Counted from the first letter of the stretch, positions 40,788 to 51,229 are shown. The stretch is DNA of 64,000 bases from Streptococcus pseudoporcinus LQ 940-04 (GCF_000188035.1 NZ_AEUY02000005.1:1116001-1180000), one strand, 5' to 3'. Notes: generated from the letters alone by a model not told the origin. Made by a program: numbers and translations.

Positions 40788-41270
40788 ATGGCTGAAAAAA
40801 CTTATCCAATGACTGAACTTGAAAAAGAACAACTTGAAAAAGAACTAGAAGAGTTAAAATTAGTTCGTCGTCCAGAAGTTGTTGAACGCATTAAAATTGC
40901 AAGATCGTATGGTGATCTATCGGAAAACTCAGAATACGATGCTGCAAAAGATGAACAGGCTTTTGTTGAAGGACAAATTTCAACCTTAGAAACTAAAATT
41001 CGCTTTGCTGAAATTATAGACAGTGATGCGGTTGCAAAAGATGAAGTTGCTATTGGTAAAACAGTAGTTGTCCAAGAAGTCGGAACAAACGATAAAGATA
41101 CCTATCATATTGTTGGTTCCGCAGGTGCAGATATTTTTTCTGGTAAAATTTCAAATGAAAGTCCAATTGCTCAAGCGTTAATAGGTAAAAAGAAAGGTGA
41201 TAAGGCTCAAATCGTATCACCTGCAACAACTTATGAAGTTGAAATTGTGAGTGTTGAAAAAACAAAATAA
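40788..41270 (+). CDS. greA: Transcription elongation factor GreA
   Basis: The 160-residue protein has the N-terminal coiled coil ([47 protein letters not shown], with the D-x-S-E-N tip acidic residues) and a C-terminal FKBP-like domain. It rescues backtracked RNA polymerase by transcript cleavage. No promoter is visible between the palindrome and the ATG, so transcription may come through from mltG. Confidence 0.97.
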   Translation: MAEKTYPMTELEKEQLEKELEELKLVRRPEVVERIKIARSYGDLSENSEYDAAKDEQAFVEGQISTLETKIRFAEIIDSDAVAKDEVAIGKTVVVQEVGTNDKDTYHIVGSAGADIFSGKISNESPIAQALIGKKKGDKAQIVSPATTYEVEIVSVEKTK

Positions 41271-41347
41271 GAAGGTTGCTGTTGATGCAGCGCTTTTTAT
41301 TTTGTCTAGAACATGAATAATTAGTGATTGGAACTGCTATCTCAGTC

Positions 41348-41379
41348 AAAAAGCCATCACTCGTGCAAGTGATGGCTTT
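41348..41379 (-). terminator. Terminator of yidC (minus strand)
   Basis: AAAGCCATCAC (41350-41360) and GTGATGGCTTT (41369-41379) form an 11-bp stem; read on the minus strand it ends in five T. It also faces greA and may end both. Confidence 0.8.
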
Positions 41380-41397
41380 GTGGTTTACTTCATATCA

Positions 41398-42327
41398 TTA
41401 ACGTCTTTTTTGTTTACCCGCATTGCGGTTTTTTGGTGCAGACAAATTTTTAGAAATATTTTTGCTAGTTTTGTCCTTAGATGGTGTAACGTCTTTACGA
41501 ACATTGCTTGCTTTTCCAACTTTAGGTGGATTATTTTTAAATTCTTCTTCAATTTGCTGACGGAGTTTTGGTTTAATAAAGTAAGTGGTTATTAACTGCT
41601 GAATAATACTGAAGAAACCACCAACTAACCAATAAAGCCCAACACCTGCTGGTAAAGTCATGGTCATGAAAATCATCATGATTGGCATGGTATACATCAT
41701 AGTTTTCATTTGTGCACGTTGTTCTTCAGCAACAGCCTGCATAGATAACCAAGATTGGAAGAAGTATAAGATAGCAATGATAGCCGTTAGGATAAGGCTT
41801 TTGCTTCCAAGATCAATACCTAAGAAGTGACTCGTTGAAATACCTTTGGTGTGTAAGGCTGCAAAATACATAGCAGAGAAGAAAGGCATTTGAATAAGTA
41901 AGGGTAGACATCCCATGCCACCGAGCATATTAATCCCGTTTTCTTTTTGCGCAGCCATTAACTCAGACTGGGCAGCAAATTTTTCTTCTTGACTAGTAGC
42001 ATTTTTCATGCGTTGATTGATTGGCTCAAAAACAGGTTTTAAGTAAGCCATTTTTTCAGACTGATAGCTAGCTTTCTTTGCTTGGTAAAGTCCTAAAGGT
42101 AAAATAATAGTTCGAACGATAATGGTGACAATAATAATAGCAAGTCCGAATCCCAACCCCATATGATTAGCAAAGTACTCAATAAAGTGGGACATTGGTT
42201 TTCCAAGGACATCCCAGACAATACCTGTAGGATTACCTTGTTTATCTCTACCGACACAACCTGTTAGGGTAAAGAGAATCGACAGTGCCATGGTAGAAAA
42301 TAATATGCGATTTAATTTAAGTTTCAA
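41398..42327 (-). CDS. yidC: Membrane protein insertase YidC (Oxa1 family)
   Basis: The 309-residue lipoprotein has lipobox FTLTGC (cysteine at residue 24), the Oxa1 core with five membrane segments, the hydrophilic-groove arginine in [12 protein letters not shown], and a strongly basic C-terminal tail (PSKDKTSKN...GKQKRR). Streptococci carry two YidC paralogues; the basic tail resembles that of the YidC2 class, which can bind ribosomes. This location next to acylphosphatase is not the rnpA-linked copy. Confidence 0.94.
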   Translation of the reverse strand: MKLKLNRILFSTMALSILFTLTGCVGRDKQGNPTGIVWDVLGKPMSHFIEYFANHMGLGFGLAIIIVTIIVRTIILPLGLYQAKKASYQSEKMAYLKPVFEPINQRMKNATSQEEKFAAQSELMAAQKENGINMLGGMGCLPLLIQMPFFSAMYFAALHTKGISTSHFLGIDLGSKSLILTAIIAILYFFQSWLSMQAVAEEQRAQMKTMMYTMPIMMIFMTMTLPAGVGLYWLVGGFFSIIQQLITTYFIKPKLRQQIEEEFKNNPPKVGKASNVRKDVTPSKDKTSKNISKNLSAPKNRNAGKQKRR

Positions 42328-42408
42328 TGTATTTTTCCTTTAAATTTTAATATACCTATCTATTTTACTTTTTTTTGGGAAATTTAACAATACTTCCCTA
42401 GGCTGATT

Positions 42409-42687
42409 TTAATTGGAGATTTTAAAATCATGATAGTCTTCAAAATTTGCCATTTTGACATCTAGATAAGTGACTTTGGACCATTTTGAAGGGCCTTTGC
42501 GGATTTCTTGAATAAAATGAGCTATTTTTTGAGAATCGGCTGCTTGTGCCAAAATTTCTACGGTACCATCTTCATTATTCCAAACACGACCGTAGATATC
42601 CCCAATTTGTAGGGCTAAAGTATAAGTGCTATATCGAAAACCTACACCTTGAACTTTGCCTGAAACAATCAAACGAACTTTTTTCAT
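42409..42687 (-). CDS. Acylphosphatase
   Basis: A 92-residue enzyme with the signature GKVQGVGFRYSTYTLA (catalytic Arg in GFR) and the second motif GRVWNNEDGTVEI (catalytic Asn). It hydrolyses carboxyl phosphates. A GGGGGAG ribosome site precedes the start, and a TATAAT is present on the minus strand facing the divergent methyltransferase gene. Confidence 0.95.
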   Translation of the reverse strand: MKKVRLIVSGKVQGVGFRYSTYTLALQIGDIYGRVWNNEDGTVEILAQAADSQKIAHFIQEIRKGPSKWSKVTYLDVKMANFEDYHDFKISN

Positions 42688-42759
42688 TTTAGAGCTCCCC
42701 CTTTTTCATATTATAACATAAGTAGACTTTTCTAAGGTCTTAAATTGGTTAAAAAGGTA

Positions 42760-42768
42760 TGCTATAAT
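42760..42768 (+). promoter_or_regulatory. Extended -10 directly before a methyltransferase ATG
   Basis: TGCTATAAT ends at 42768, only 6 bases before the ATG at 42775. The expected transcription start coincides with the ATG, which suggests a leaderless mRNA. Confidence 0.55.
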
Positions 42769-42774
42769 AGAGGT

Positions 42775-43512
42775 ATGAAAATAAGTTCTAAAGCAAATCC
42801 AATGATCAAACAAAGTAAAAAACTCTTGCAAAAGAAATACCGGACAGATTCCTATCTTATTGAAGGTTGGCATTTGTTTGAAGAGGCCAAAAAAGCTCAA
42901 GCCAGCTTTTTACATATCTTTGTAGTTGAAGACTGTGTCGACAGAGTTGCTACTGATGATAAGGTTATTGTCGTAACACCAGAAGTTCTAAAGGAACTGA
43001 CAGACTCTCCAACACCTCAAGGGATAGTGGCAGAGGTTAAACAAGAAAAACCAGATCTACCAAGTATAGGCAAAGGAAAATATCTTTTGTTGGAGGATGT
43101 TCAGGATCCTGGAAATTTAGGCACGATGATTCGTACAGCTGATGCCGCAGGTTTTGATGGTGTTCTTCTCTCAGAAAAGTCAGCTGATGTCTTTAACCAA
43201 AAAACCCTACGCTCTATGCAAGGAAGCCATTACCATATACCAGTTTGGCGCACAGATGTCTATGCTTTTTGTCGAACCATGAAAACTAAAGAGATGCCCA
43301 TTTTAGCGACTACCTTGTCAGATCAATCTATTGATTACAAACAAGTGGGGACTTTAACAGATTTTATACTGGTTATGGGTAATGAAGGGCAGGGGATTAG
43401 TCCCAAAATGGCAGAGCTCTCTAGTCAGTTGGTGCATATCTCGATGCCTGGACAGGCAGAAAGTTTAAATGTGGCTGTAGCTGCCGGAATTCTTATTTTC
43501 AGCTTGATTTAA
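42775..43512 (+). CDS. SpoU/TrmH family RNA 2'-O-methyltransferase
   Basis: The 245-residue protein has an N-terminal substrate-binding domain (SSKANPMIKQSKKLLQKKYRTDSYLIEGWHLFEEA) and a SPOUT domain with motifs LLLEDVQDPGNLGTMIRTADAAGFDGVLLS, FILVMGNEGQGIS and SMPGQAESLNVAVAAGILIFSL (knot). It methylates ribose in rRNA or tRNA; the exact base is unknown. The start at 42775 fits homologues and lies directly on the predicted transcription start. Confidence 0.9.
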   Translation: MKISSKANPMIKQSKKLLQKKYRTDSYLIEGWHLFEEAKKAQASFLHIFVVEDCVDRVATDDKVIVVTPEVLKELTDSPTPQGIVAEVKQEKPDLPSIGKGKYLLLEDVQDPGNLGTMIRTADAAGFDGVLLSEKSADVFNQKTLRSMQGSHYHIPVWRTDVYAFCRTMKTKEMPILATTLSDQSIDYKQVGTLTDFILVMGNEGQGISPKMAELSSQLVHISMPGQAESLNVAVAAGILIFSLI

Positions 43513-43549
43513 AGGAATATGGTATAATACCTACACGAGGTGATAACTA

Positions 43550-44050
43550 ATGGATTATACTAATGATCAAGAATTTATGGAACACGTTGGCCACTTAATT
43601 AATCATCCAAGATTTCAAAAACTAGAATCAATTGTCCAACATCATCACTCAACCCGTTTGGAACATTCTATCAACGTCGCATACACTAGTTATAAACTTG
43701 CTAAACGATTTGGTTGGGACGCCAAAAGCACAGCCCGTGGGGGACTCTTACACGATTTCTTTTACTATGATTGGCGTGTCACAAAATTCAATAAAAGTCA
43801 TGCTTGGGTTCACCCAAGAATTGCCCTACGTAATGCCAAAAAATTAACAGATATCAATAAACGAGAAGAAGATATTATCTTAAAACATATGTGGGGAGCT
43901 ACAGTAGCTTTTCCTCGCTATCGTGAAAGTTATATTGTGACGATGGTTGATAAGTATTGGGCGATTAAAGAAGCAGCAACCCCCATGCGTAACCGGTGGG
44001 CTAATCGTCGTTTTTTCAAGCGGAAAACGTTAAACAGTCATAATCGATAA
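43550..44050 (+). CDS. HD domain-containing protein
   Basis: The 166-residue protein has an HD phosphohydrolase core: [27 protein letters not shown] and a later H-x-W (KHMWG). Substrate is unknown. Extended -10 TGGTATAAT lies at 43520-43528, with a GAGGTGATAA ribosome site. It follows the methyltransferase by 37 bases and the BI-1 gene follows after 19. Confidence 0.88.
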   Translation: MDYTNDQEFMEHVGHLINHPRFQKLESIVQHHHSTRLEHSINVAYTSYKLAKRFGWDAKSTARGGLLHDFFYYDWRVTKFNKSHAWVHPRIALRNAKKLTDINKREEDIILKHMWGATVAFPRYRESYIVTMVDKYWAIKEAATPMRNRWANRRFFKRKTLNSHNR

Positions 44051-44069
44051 TTATTTAAAGGAGAAAATT

Positions 44070-44759
44070 ATGAATCATCATATTATGTATTCGGAAACAG
44101 ATTCTGGTCTTAGCCAATTTTTTGCTAAGATATACGGATTGGTAGGAGCAGGTGTGGGGTTATCTGCCTTTGTATCCTACTTGATGCTTTACCCTTTTAG
44201 AGATAATCTAGTTGCTATTATTGCAAACCACCCATTTGTTTATTATGGGGCTATTATATTAGAATTGATTTTGGTGTTTGTGGCTAGTGGAGCTGCACAG
44301 CGCAACACGCCTATGGCCTTGCCCCTTTTCCTCTTCTACTCAGCTTTAAATGGTTTTACATTGAGCTTTATTATTGCTGTTTATACACAAACAACTGTTC
44401 TTCAAGCCTTTATTTCATCTGCGGCAGTTTTCTTTACAATGTCAATGATTGGACTATTCACTAAAAAGGATTTATCAGGTTTTACTAAAGCTTTGATGGC
44501 TGCTTTGATTGGAATTATTGTGGCAAGTATCGTTAACTTATTTATTGGCAGTGGTGATTTGAACTTTATTATTAGTATTGTTTCAGTATTAATCTTCTCA
44601 GGTCTAATTGCAGTTGATAACAATCGTATTAAAGCTGTTTATCAGGCTACCAATGGGCAGGTTGGAGATGGCTGGGCAATTGCTATGGCCTTAAGTCTCT
44701 ATTTAGATTTTATTAACTTATTTATTAGCTTGCTTCGTATTTTTGGTCGTAATGACTAA
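44070..44759 (+). CDS. Bax inhibitor-1 (BI-1/YccA) family membrane protein
   Basis: The 229-residue protein has seven hydrophobic segments and the family pattern [22 protein letters not shown] at the start and [25 protein letters not shown] at the end, where the conserved acidic residue in the last segment lies. Bacterial BI-1 proteins are pH-dependent calcium leaks or affect membrane proteostasis. AAAGGAGA precedes the ATG. Confidence 0.93.
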   Translation: MNHHIMYSETDSGLSQFFAKIYGLVGAGVGLSAFVSYLMLYPFRDNLVAIIANHPFVYYGAIILELILVFVASGAAQRNTPMALPLFLFYSALNGFTLSFIIAVYTQTTVLQAFISSAAVFFTMSMIGLFTKKDLSGFTKALMAALIGIIVASIVNLFIGSGDLNFIISIVSVLIFSGLIAVDNNRIKAVYQATNGQVGDGWAIAMALSLYLDFINLFISLLRIFGRND

Positions 44760-44766
44760 TTTTGCC

Positions 44767-44797
44767 AAACTAGCCTCTTTGAAGGCTAGTTTTTTTA
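44767..44797 (+). terminator. Terminator after the BI-1 gene
   Basis: AAACTAGCCT (44767-44776) and AGGCTAGTTT (44783-44792) form a 10-bp stem, followed by five T. The 44800-44950 interval holds no gene that I can support. Confidence 0.8.
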
Positions 44798-44960
44798 ATG
44801 CCATTAATTAATAGGTTAGCTTAATTGACTTTTTTTGAGTATGACAACACTGGTAGTAGTAGATAACTTTAAGAAAGTTACGGCATTGGACCACTTATTC
44901 GATTAGTATCAGAGAGTTTAATTTTTTCTTTGAAAAAGAGAGGTCTTCTATCTTTGACAT

Positions 44961-44989
44961 TTGTAAATAAGATAAAGTTTTGATATAAT
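44961..44989 (+). promoter_or_regulatory. yneF promoter
   Basis: TTGTAA (44961-44966), 17 bases and an extended -10 TGATATAAT (44981-44989). A perfect TTGACA at 44954-44959 is 24 bases away and not usable with this -10. Confidence 0.6.
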
Positions 44990-45023
44990 GAGTGGAATAA
45001 AGAACTAGGAGAAATCAAAGAAA

Positions 45024-45263
45024 ATGTCTACAACAATTTGGATTTTATTAATCATTCTTGCTCTTACAGCTGGTTTATTTGGTGGAATGTTTATTGCCCG
45101 TAAGCAAATTGAAAAAGAACTAGGAGAACATCCCCGTTTGACCCCAGAAGCTATTCGGGAAATGATGAGCCAGATGGGTCAAAAACCAAGTGAAGCTAAA
45201 ATTCAACAAACCTACCGTAATATTGTGAAACAATCTAAGGCTGCTACAGCTAAAGGGAAATAA
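45024..45263 (+). CDS. yneF: YneF family (UPF0154) small membrane protein
   Basis: A 79-residue protein with one N-terminal membrane segment ([30 protein letters not shown]) and a soluble tail with the family motif [31 protein letters not shown]. The function is unknown, though the family is conserved in Firmicutes. AGGAGAAATC precedes the ATG. Confidence 0.93.
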   Translation: MSTTIWILLIILALTAGLFGGMFIARKQIEKELGEHPRLTPEAIREMMSQMGQKPSEAKIQQTYRNIVKQSKAATAKGK

Positions 45264-45377
45264 TCACCATAAAGAATAACTAGATCAATTCGTCATGGTG
45301 ATGTGAACAGTCATTGATATGAAAAACTTCTTAATTTATATTTTCGAGAGGCTATGTCAACTGTTCAGAGTTGAAAA

Positions 45378-45409
45378 AAACTCAGTTGGCTAGGCAGCTG
45401 AGTTTTTTT
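45378..45409 (+). terminator. Hairpin and T run just before murI
   Basis: AAACTCAG (45378-45385) and CTGAGTTT (45398-45405) form the stem with seven T after it. murI starts only 25 bases later with no -10 in between, so this may act as an attenuator of the murI operon as well as the yneF terminator. Confidence 0.7.
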
Positions 45410-45433
45410 CATGTCAATTAGGAAGTAGTTTAA

Positions 45434-46228
45434 ATGGATAATAGACCGATTGGTTTTCTAGATTCTGGAGTGGGAGGCTTAACAGTTGTTCGAGAGTTAA
45501 TGCGGCAACTCCCCTATGAGAACATCGTATATGTCGGTGACTCTGCAAGAGCACCATATGGCCCAAGGCCAGCAGAACAAATTAGAGAATATACTTGGGA
45601 ACTTGTTAATTTTTTAGTGACGAAAAATGTTAAGATGATTGTTTTTGCTTGTAATACAGCGACAGCTGTTGCATGGGAAGAAGTCAAAGAAGCATTAGAT
45701 ATCCCTGTTTTAGGCGTTATTTTACCCGGTTCAAGTGCAGCAATTAAGTCGACAACCAAAGGACATGTTGGTGTGATTGGTACGCCGATGACCGTAACAT
45801 CAGATATTTATCGCCAAAAAATTCAATTACTAGCGCCAGCTGTGGAGGTAATCAGCTTAGCCTGTCCTAAATTTGTACCCATTGTCGAGTCCAATGAAAT
45901 ACAGTCTAGTGTGGCTAAAAAAGTTGTCTATGAAACGTTAGCGCCTTTGGTTGGAAAGGTAGATACTTTGGTTTTAGGCTGTACTCATTATCCTTTGCTT
46001 CGTCCTATTATTCAAAATGTTATGGGACCTTCCGTCAAATTGATTGATAGTGGAGCAGAGTGTGTGCGAGATATCTCTGTTCTCTTAAACTACTTTGAGA
46101 TTAACAGTAGTCGTTATCAAGAAAAAGTGAGACACTATTTTTACACAACAGCAAGTCCTGAAATCTTTCAAGAGATTGCCTCAGTATGGTTAAAACAAAA
46201 AATAAATGTGGAGCATGTGACCTTATGA
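45434..46228 (+). CDS. murI: Glutamate racemase
   Basis: The 264-residue enzyme has both catalytic cysteines, in FACNTATAV (around residue 73) and LGCTHYPLL (around 184), and the opening [16 protein letters not shown]. It supplies D-glutamate for peptidoglycan. It overlaps the next gene by ATGA. It heads a nine-gene overlapping operon. Confidence 0.97.
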   Translation: MDNRPIGFLDSGVGGLTVVRELMRQLPYENIVYVGDSARAPYGPRPAEQIREYTWELVNFLVTKNVKMIVFACNTATAVAWEEVKEALDIPVLGVILPGSSAAIKSTTKGHVGVIGTPMTVTSDIYRQKIQLLAPAVEVISLACPKFVPIVESNEIQSSVAKKVVYETLAPLVGKVDTLVLGCTHYPLLRPIIQNVMGPSVKLIDSGAECVRDISVLLNYFEINSSRYQEKVRHYFYTTASPEIFQEIASVWLKQKINVEHVTL

Positions 46229-47205
46229 GTGAAAAAATTTACGAATATAAAGATGAGGATAATTGGTTTATCGGAAAAATGACTGGTCATAATATGGTCT
46301 CTGGTTGGGGAGTAGACCAGGCAATCATCAAAAAGATAGATGACCTTTTTGATGGTATTTCTGCTGAACTAGATTGGGAAAAACCTAAAGGTTATGATGT
46401 TTCAGTGCTTCGCTACCAGTCACCCTTTTTACTCCTTTCTTTTATTGTTGATATGATAAATCAAGAAACTGAGCGCGACATCAAGGTGGAGCACCATGCG
46501 GGAGCTGTCTTATTAAGAGAAGAGGAAAAGTTACTTGCTGTCTATCTCCCAGATGGTGGTGTGTCAATGGCTGCCTTTTTCCCTGATAATAGAGAGGGAA
46601 TTGGAGAAACAATCTTGATTGCAACACGAAATGAAGGAAAAACTAAAGAATTCCGTCACTTGTTTGCTGATCTTGGCTATCGTGTAGAAAATCTTAATGA
46701 TTATCCTGATTTGCCAGAGGTTGCAGAAACTGGTGTAACCTTTGAAGAAAATGCTCGCTTGAAAGCAGAAACCATTTCACGTATAACAGGAAAAATGGTC
46801 TTGGCAGATGATTCAGGTTTGAAAGTAGATGCTTTGGGAGGACTTCCAGGCGTTTGGTCAGCTCGTTTTTCTGGCCCTGATGCTACCGATGACCGCAATA
46901 ATGCTAAGTTATTGCATGAATTAGCCATGGTTTTTGATCAAAAAGACCGTTCAGCACAATTTCATTCGACCTTAGTAGTAGCTGCGCCGGATAAAGAAAG
47001 TCTTGTTGTTGAGGCGGATTGGCCAGGTTATATTGCCTTTCAACCGAAAGGGGACCATGGTTTTGGCTACGATCCTATCTTTATTGTAGGAGAGACTAGC
47101 CGTCATGCAGCTGAACTTGATGCTGAAGAAAAAAATCAATTATCGCATAGAGGTCAAGCTGTTCGAAAATTAATGGAGGTCTTTCCATCGTGGCAAACAA
47201 AATAA
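46225..47205 (+). CDS. XTP/dITP pyrophosphatase with streptococcal N-terminal extension
   Basis: The 326-residue protein is a fusion. The C-terminal 198 residues are a complete RdgB/HAM1 enzyme ([58 protein letters not shown]) that removes ITP/XTP from the nucleotide pool. The first 128 residues have no recognisable motif; such an extension is usual in streptococci. The ATG at 46225 is coupled to murI. Confidence 0.93.
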   Translation: MSEKIYEYKDEDNWFIGKMTGHNMVSGWGVDQAIIKKIDDLFDGISAELDWEKPKGYDVSVLRYQSPFLLLSFIVDMINQETERDIKVEHHAGAVLLREEEKLLAVYLPDGGVSMAAFFPDNREGIGETILIATRNEGKTKEFRHLFADLGYRVENLNDYPDLPEVAETGVTFEENARLKAETISRITGKMVLADDSGLKVDALGGLPGVWSARFSGPDATDDRNNAKLLHELAMVFDQKDRSAQFHSTLVVAAPDKESLVVEADWPGYIAFQPKGDHGFGYDPIFIVGETSRHAAELDAEEKNQLSHRGQAVRKLMEVFPSWQTK

Positions 47206-47711
47206 TTATAGTAATGAGTGATTCCCATGGAGATCGAGATATAGTTCAAGCTATTAAAGACAAATACCTTGGTCAAGTGGATGCCATTTTTCATAATGGA
47301 GATTCTGAATTGAGAAGCTCAGATTCTATTTGGGATGGGATTTATGTGGTCGGTGGAAATTGTGATAATGACCCTGGCTATCCAGATCGTTTAGTGACAA
47401 AGCTAGATCACTTTACCATTGCTCAGACACATGGACACCTGTATCATATCAATTTTACTTGGGATAAGCTTGATTATTTTGCTCAAGAAGTTGATGCAGA
47501 TCTCTGTCTATATGGACACCTGCATCGTCCAGCAGCTTGGAAACTTGGAAAAACCCTCTTTGTTAATCCAGGATCCGTGTCACAACCTCGTGGGGAGGTT
47601 GACCAAAAATTGTATGCTCGTATCGAATTAACTGATGATACTATTAAAGTTGATTATTTGACTCGAGATCATGAGCTTTACCCGTTACTGTCTAAGGAAT
47701 TTAAACGATGA
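47190..47711 (+). CDS. YfcE/MJ0936 family metallophosphoesterase
   Basis: The 173-residue phosphodiesterase-like enzyme has metal-site motifs MSDSHGD, HNGDSE, GGNCD, THGH and GHLHRP in the calcineurin order. GTG at 47190 is the start, with GGAGG 10 bases upstream; the gene overlaps the XTPase gene by 16 bases. The natural substrate is unknown. Confidence 0.92.
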   Translation: MANKIIIVMSDSHGDRDIVQAIKDKYLGQVDAIFHNGDSELRSSDSIWDGIYVVGGNCDNDPGYPDRLVTKLDHFTIAQTHGHLYHINFTWDKLDYFAQEVDADLCLYGHLHRPAAWKLGKTLFVNPGSVSQPRGEVDQKLYARIELTDDTIKVDYLTRDHELYPLLSKEFKR

Positions 47712-48175
47712 TCGCAAAAGAATTTGAAGATTTTATTTTACAACATTTAGATAGTTATCTAATACCAGCAGATGATTTAGCCATTTTCATTGATAGTCAT
47801 AATTCTGATCATGTCATGCTATTATTAGTTAATAATGGTTTTTCAAGAGTTCCTGTTTTGACAAAAGATCGCCATTTTAAGGGAACTATTAGTATTTCAG
47901 ATATTCTAAGCTACCAAGTTAAGAAACAGCTAACAGATTGGGAGTTAAACCAGACTGATATTGGAGAAATGGTCAATACTAAGATTGAAGCAATCCGCAA
48001 TACAGCTAGTTTGACCCTGATTATGCACAAATTAGTAGATTACCCATTTTTACCAGTCGTTAACGATCAAGATATTTTTGTGGGAATTATTACGCGTAAG
48101 TCGATTCTTAAAGCTTTGAATAGCTTATTGCATGACTTTACAGATGATTTTAGGATTGTAAAAAAAGATGATTAA
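47708..48175 (+). CDS. cbpB: CBS-domain protein, CbpB type
   Basis: The 155-residue protein consists of two CBS motifs (residues about 15-70, with NGFSRVPVLTKDRHFKGTISISDIL, and 85-145, with YPFLPVVNDQDIFVGIITRKSIL). It fits CbpB (DarB), a c-di-AMP-binding regulator that stimulates Rel in B. subtilis. It overlaps the neighbours by 4 and 8 bases. Binding of c-di-AMP is expected from the family, not shown here. Confidence 0.85.
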   Translation: MIAKEFEDFILQHLDSYLIPADDLAIFIDSHNSDHVMLLLVNNGFSRVPVLTKDRHFKGTISISDILSYQVKKQLTDWELNQTDIGEMVNTKIEAIRNTASLTLIMHKLVDYPFLPVVNDQDIFVGIITRKSILKALNSLLHDFTDDFRIVKKDD

Positions 48176-48914
48176 CCTTGTAGAAGCATTCCTAGAGCAA
48201 AAAGACTTATCTGACAATACTAAATTAGCCTATCGCTATGATTTATTGCAATTTGTTAATATGATTTCAGAAAAACTAAATCAAGAACGGCTAACCTTGT
48301 ATCAGCAGCAAATTGCTCACTTGAGTAAGTCGGCTAAACGTCGAAAATTTTCGACAGTCAATCAGTTTCTCCTCTTCCTTTATCAAACTGGAAATTGTAA
48401 TGTCTACCTTCGTATTGATGAAAAGATTAGCCAGCATGATACAGGGCAGATTGAGAAACCAAATTTGGATAGGGAGCTTTTCTATCAGGCGTCAACAGAA
48501 AGGATTGGTCAGACCATTGCCTTGTTGATTTTGGAACTAGGCCTTTTACCAAGTGAAATTGCCATGATAAAAGTAGTAGATTGTTCTTTAACTTTTCAGA
48601 GTTTACGGATTTACCATCAAGGGAATGTTCGTGTGCTACAACTGCCAAAAGTACTATTGCCTTTTTTAGAACCTATGCTTGCTAGCGATGCTATTTTTCT
48701 CTTTGACCATAATGGTCAAGCTTTTTCGCGCCAATGGTTTTTTACACAGTTAAAGGCCTTCCTAACTACTATTGGTTATTCACATTTAAATGCTCAAGAC
48801 CTACGTCATCACTATATACTTAAAGAAAAAGCAAATGGGAAGTCGCTGTTGGAACTGAGTCAACTCCTAGGACTGAAAAGTCCTATCACACTAGAAAAGT
48901 ACTACAAGATGTAA
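48168..48914 (+). CDS. XerD-like tyrosine recombinase homologue, probably non-catalytic
   Basis: The 248-residue protein has an N-terminal SAM-like core-binding domain ([26 protein letters not shown]) and a C-terminal recombinase domain that keeps DLRHHYI, the HxxH-like stretch and the tyrosine in LEKYYK. The first catalytic arginine, normally in a G-L-R-x-S-E motif, is replaced ([11 protein letters not shown]). The streptococcal dif recombinase is XerS, encoded elsewhere, so this member is unlikely to recombine DNA by the usual path. It is fixed next to scpAB. Confidence 0.88.
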   Translation: MINLVEAFLEQKDLSDNTKLAYRYDLLQFVNMISEKLNQERLTLYQQQIAHLSKSAKRRKFSTVNQFLLFLYQTGNCNVYLRIDEKISQHDTGQIEKPNLDRELFYQASTERIGQTIALLILELGLLPSEIAMIKVVDCSLTFQSLRIYHQGNVRVLQLPKVLLPFLEPMLASDAIFLFDHNGQAFSRQWFFTQLKAFLTTIGYSHLNAQDLRHHYILKEKANGKSLLELSQLLGLKSPITLEKYYKM

Positions 48915-49621
48915 TGGATATAAAATTAAAAGATTTTGAGGGTCCCTTAGACTTACTGCTTCACTTAGTCTCCAAATATCAAGTTGATATTTACGAGGTT
49001 CCTATTGTAGAAGTCATTGAACAATATTTAAGTTACATTGAGACGCTTCAAGCTATGAAGTTAGAATTAGCAGGAGAGTACATGTTGATGGCTAGTCAGC
49101 TTATGTTGATTAAAAGCCGTCGCCTTTTGCCTAAAATTGTCGAAGCTGAGCCAGAAGATAATAATCCAGAATTAGCACTGTTGAGCAAAATTGAGGAGTA
49201 TAGTCGCTTTAAAGAGTTGAGCCAAGTTTTGGGAGAGCAGCATAATCACAGAGCCCTGTATTATTCGAAACCTAAGCAAGAATTGATTTTTGAAGACACT
49301 GTCTTACGAGAAGATAAAACCATAACAGATCTCTTTTTGGCCTTTTCAAAAATAATGGCTGTCAAACAAGAAGAATTCAAACAGAATCATACAATTATTG
49401 AACGTGAAGACTTCCTTATTGAAGATATGATGGAGCATTTGGAAAGCAAATTAAATCAGCAAAGACAGCTTCTTCTCACGGATGTCTTTAAAGAATGTAC
49501 CAGTCTCAATGAGGTTATTACCTTATTTTTAGCGACGTTAGAATTAATCAAGGTTCAAGTAGCTAAGGTTCAGCAAGCAGATAATTTTGCAGATATCATT
49601 TTAATAAAGGACGTGTCATGA
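48914..49621 (+). CDS. scpA: Segregation and condensation protein A
   Basis: The 235-residue kleisin begins [30 protein letters not shown], the Smc-binding helix pattern, and ends with the winged-helix segment. It bridges the Smc heads in the condensin complex. It shares one base with the preceding stop (TAATG) and overlaps scpB by 4. Confidence 0.97.
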   Translation: MDIKLKDFEGPLDLLLHLVSKYQVDIYEVPIVEVIEQYLSYIETLQAMKLELAGEYMLMASQLMLIKSRRLLPKIVEAEPEDNNPELALLSKIEEYSRFKELSQVLGEQHNHRALYYSKPKQELIFEDTVLREDKTITDLFLAFSKIMAVKQEEFKQNHTIIEREDFLIEDMMEHLESKLNQQRQLLLTDVFKECTSLNEVITLFLATLELIKVQVAKVQQADNFADIILIKDVS

Positions 49622-50169
49622 CTCATTTATCACAAATTGAAGCATTGCTCTTTGTTTCCGGAGAAGAGGGTTTGAGTTTGCGGCAGTTAGCAAACTTAAT
49701 TGACCTATCACCTACAGCACTGCAACAACAAATGGAAAAATTAGCTGAAAAATATGAAGAGGATGCAGACTCAGCTCTTTGTTTAATGGAAACAGCCCAA
49801 ACCTACAAATTGGTTACTAAGGATGCCTATGCTGAATTATTAAGAAGTTTTGCGAAAGCACCGATTAATCAGAGTTTATCACGAGCAAGTCTAGAAGTTT
49901 TATCTATTATTGCTTATAAGCAGCCCATAACACGTTTAGAAATTGATGATATTAGAGGTGTCAATTCAAGTGGTGCCTTGAGTAAGTTGCTGGCCTTTGA
50001 GTTGGTGAAAGAGGCTGGTAAAAAGGAAGTAATTGGACGACCAAATTTGTATGCCACAACTGATTATTTCTTGGATTATATGGGTATTAACCATTTGGAT
50101 GATTTAATAGACGTGTCTAGTTTAGAAATTGAAAATCAAGAAGTTGCTCTCTTTCAAAATAATGATTAG
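49618..50169 (+). CDS. scpB: Segregation and condensation protein B
   Basis: The 183-residue protein has two winged-helix domains ([25 protein letters not shown] and [32 protein letters not shown]). It binds ScpA as a dimer. It is coupled to scpA by an ATGA overlap. Confidence 0.97.
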   Translation: MTHLSQIEALLFVSGEEGLSLRQLANLIDLSPTALQQQMEKLAEKYEEDADSALCLMETAQTYKLVTKDAYAELLRSFAKAPINQSLSRASLEVLSIIAYKQPITRLEIDDIRGVNSSGALSKLLAFELVKEAGKKEVIGRPNLYATTDYFLDYMGINHLDDLIDVSSLEIENQEVALFQNND

Positions 50170-50207
50170 CTGTAACCCTGTGGAATTTTCAAAAGAAAAG
50201 AGAAAAA

Positions 50208-50930
50208 ATGAGAATAAATAAATATATTGCCCATGCTGGTGTTGCCAGTCGCAGAAAAGCAGAAGAGTTGATTAAGCAAGGGTTGGTAACTTTAAATGGT
50301 CAGGTTATTACTGATTTGGCAACGCTTGTTAAGTCAAGTGATGTGGTTGAAGTAGAAGGTAGTCCTATCTATAATGAAGAGAAAGTCTATTATTTGCTTA
50401 ATAAACCACGTGGTGTCATCTCAAGTGTCTCCGATGATAAGGGACGAAAAACGGTTATTGATTTATTACCGCAAGTCAAGGAGCGCATTTACCCCGTTGG
50501 ACGTCTGGATTGGGATACTTCTGGTCTTTTAATTTTGACAAATGACGGTGATTTTACAGATAAAATGATCCACCCTCGTAATGAAATTGATAAAGTTTAT
50601 TTGGCCCGGGTCAAAGGTATTGCTACTAAGGAAAATCTCCGCCCTTTGACACGTGGTGTGGTCATTGATGGCAAGAAAACAAAGCCTGCACGCTACAATA
50701 TTATCCGAGTAGAAGCTGATAAGAATCGCTCTATTGTTGAATTGACTATTCACGAGGGACGTCATCACCAAGTTAAAAAAATGTTTGAGTCAGTTGGACT
50801 TTTAGTAGATAAGTTATCACGAACTCGTTTTGGAACACTTGATTTAACTGGTTTACGTCCTGGAGAAGCCAGACGGCTTAATAAAAAAGAAGTTAGCCAA
50901 CTACACAATGCAGCGGTAACGAATAAATGA
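50208..50930 (+). CDS. rluB: 23S rRNA pseudouridine synthase RluB
   Basis: The 240-residue enzyme has an S4 domain ([24 protein letters not shown]) and a catalytic domain with the Asp in [16 protein letters not shown]. It matches the RluB/RsuA branch; the target is expected to be U2605 of 23S rRNA. AAAAGAG precedes the ATG and it overlaps yidD by 4 bases. Confidence 0.94.
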   Translation: MRINKYIAHAGVASRRKAEELIKQGLVTLNGQVITDLATLVKSSDVVEVEGSPIYNEEKVYYLLNKPRGVISSVSDDKGRKTVIDLLPQVKERIYPVGRLDWDTSGLLILTNDGDFTDKMIHPRNEIDKVYLARVKGIATKENLRPLTRGVVIDGKKTKPARYNIIRVEADKNRSIVELTIHEGRHHQVKKMFESVGLLVDKLSRTRFGTLDLTGLRPGEARRLNKKEVSQLHNAAVTNK

Positions 50931-51169
50931 TCAAAGCTTTTCTGATTTATTTGGTTCGCTTGTATCAAGGGCTTATCTCACCTCTTTTTCCACCATCATG
51001 TCGCTATAGACCAACATGTTCCACTTATATGATTCAGGCTATTGAAAAACATGGTATAAAGGGGGTATTGATGGGATTGGCCCGTATTTGTCGATGCCAT
51101 CCCTTTGTGGAAGGTGGAGATGACCCTGTTCCTGACTATTTTAGTCTAAAACGCAATCGCAAGCATTAA
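50927..51169 (+). CDS. yidD: Membrane protein insertion efficiency factor YidD
   Basis: An 80-residue protein with the family motif [31 protein letters not shown] and [17 protein letters not shown]. It assists YidC-dependent insertion. In many bacteria it is next to rnpA-yidC; here it ends the murI-scpAB operon instead. Confidence 0.96.
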   Translation: MIKAFLIYLVRLYQGLISPLFPPSCRYRPTCSTYMIQAIEKHGIKGVLMGLARICRCHPFVEGGDDPVPDYFSLKRNRKH

Positions 51170-51195
51170 AAACACTTGTTTTTCAAATAAAAGCA

Positions 51196-51223
51196 TTGAC
51201 AAGGTTTGTTAAAGTGCTATAAT
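51196..51223 (+). promoter_or_regulatory. trmL promoter
   Basis: TTGACA (51196-51201), 16 bases, then an extended -10 TGCTATAAT (51215-51223). This is one of the best promoters in the window and implies a transcript start near 51230. Confidence 0.75.
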
Positions 51224-51229
51224 AGGGAG

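Noticed and set aside
45264..45301. TCACCAT/ATGGTGA inverted repeat after yneF
   Set aside because: The 7-base arms are 24 bases apart with no further support; such a repeat is expected by chance at this length.
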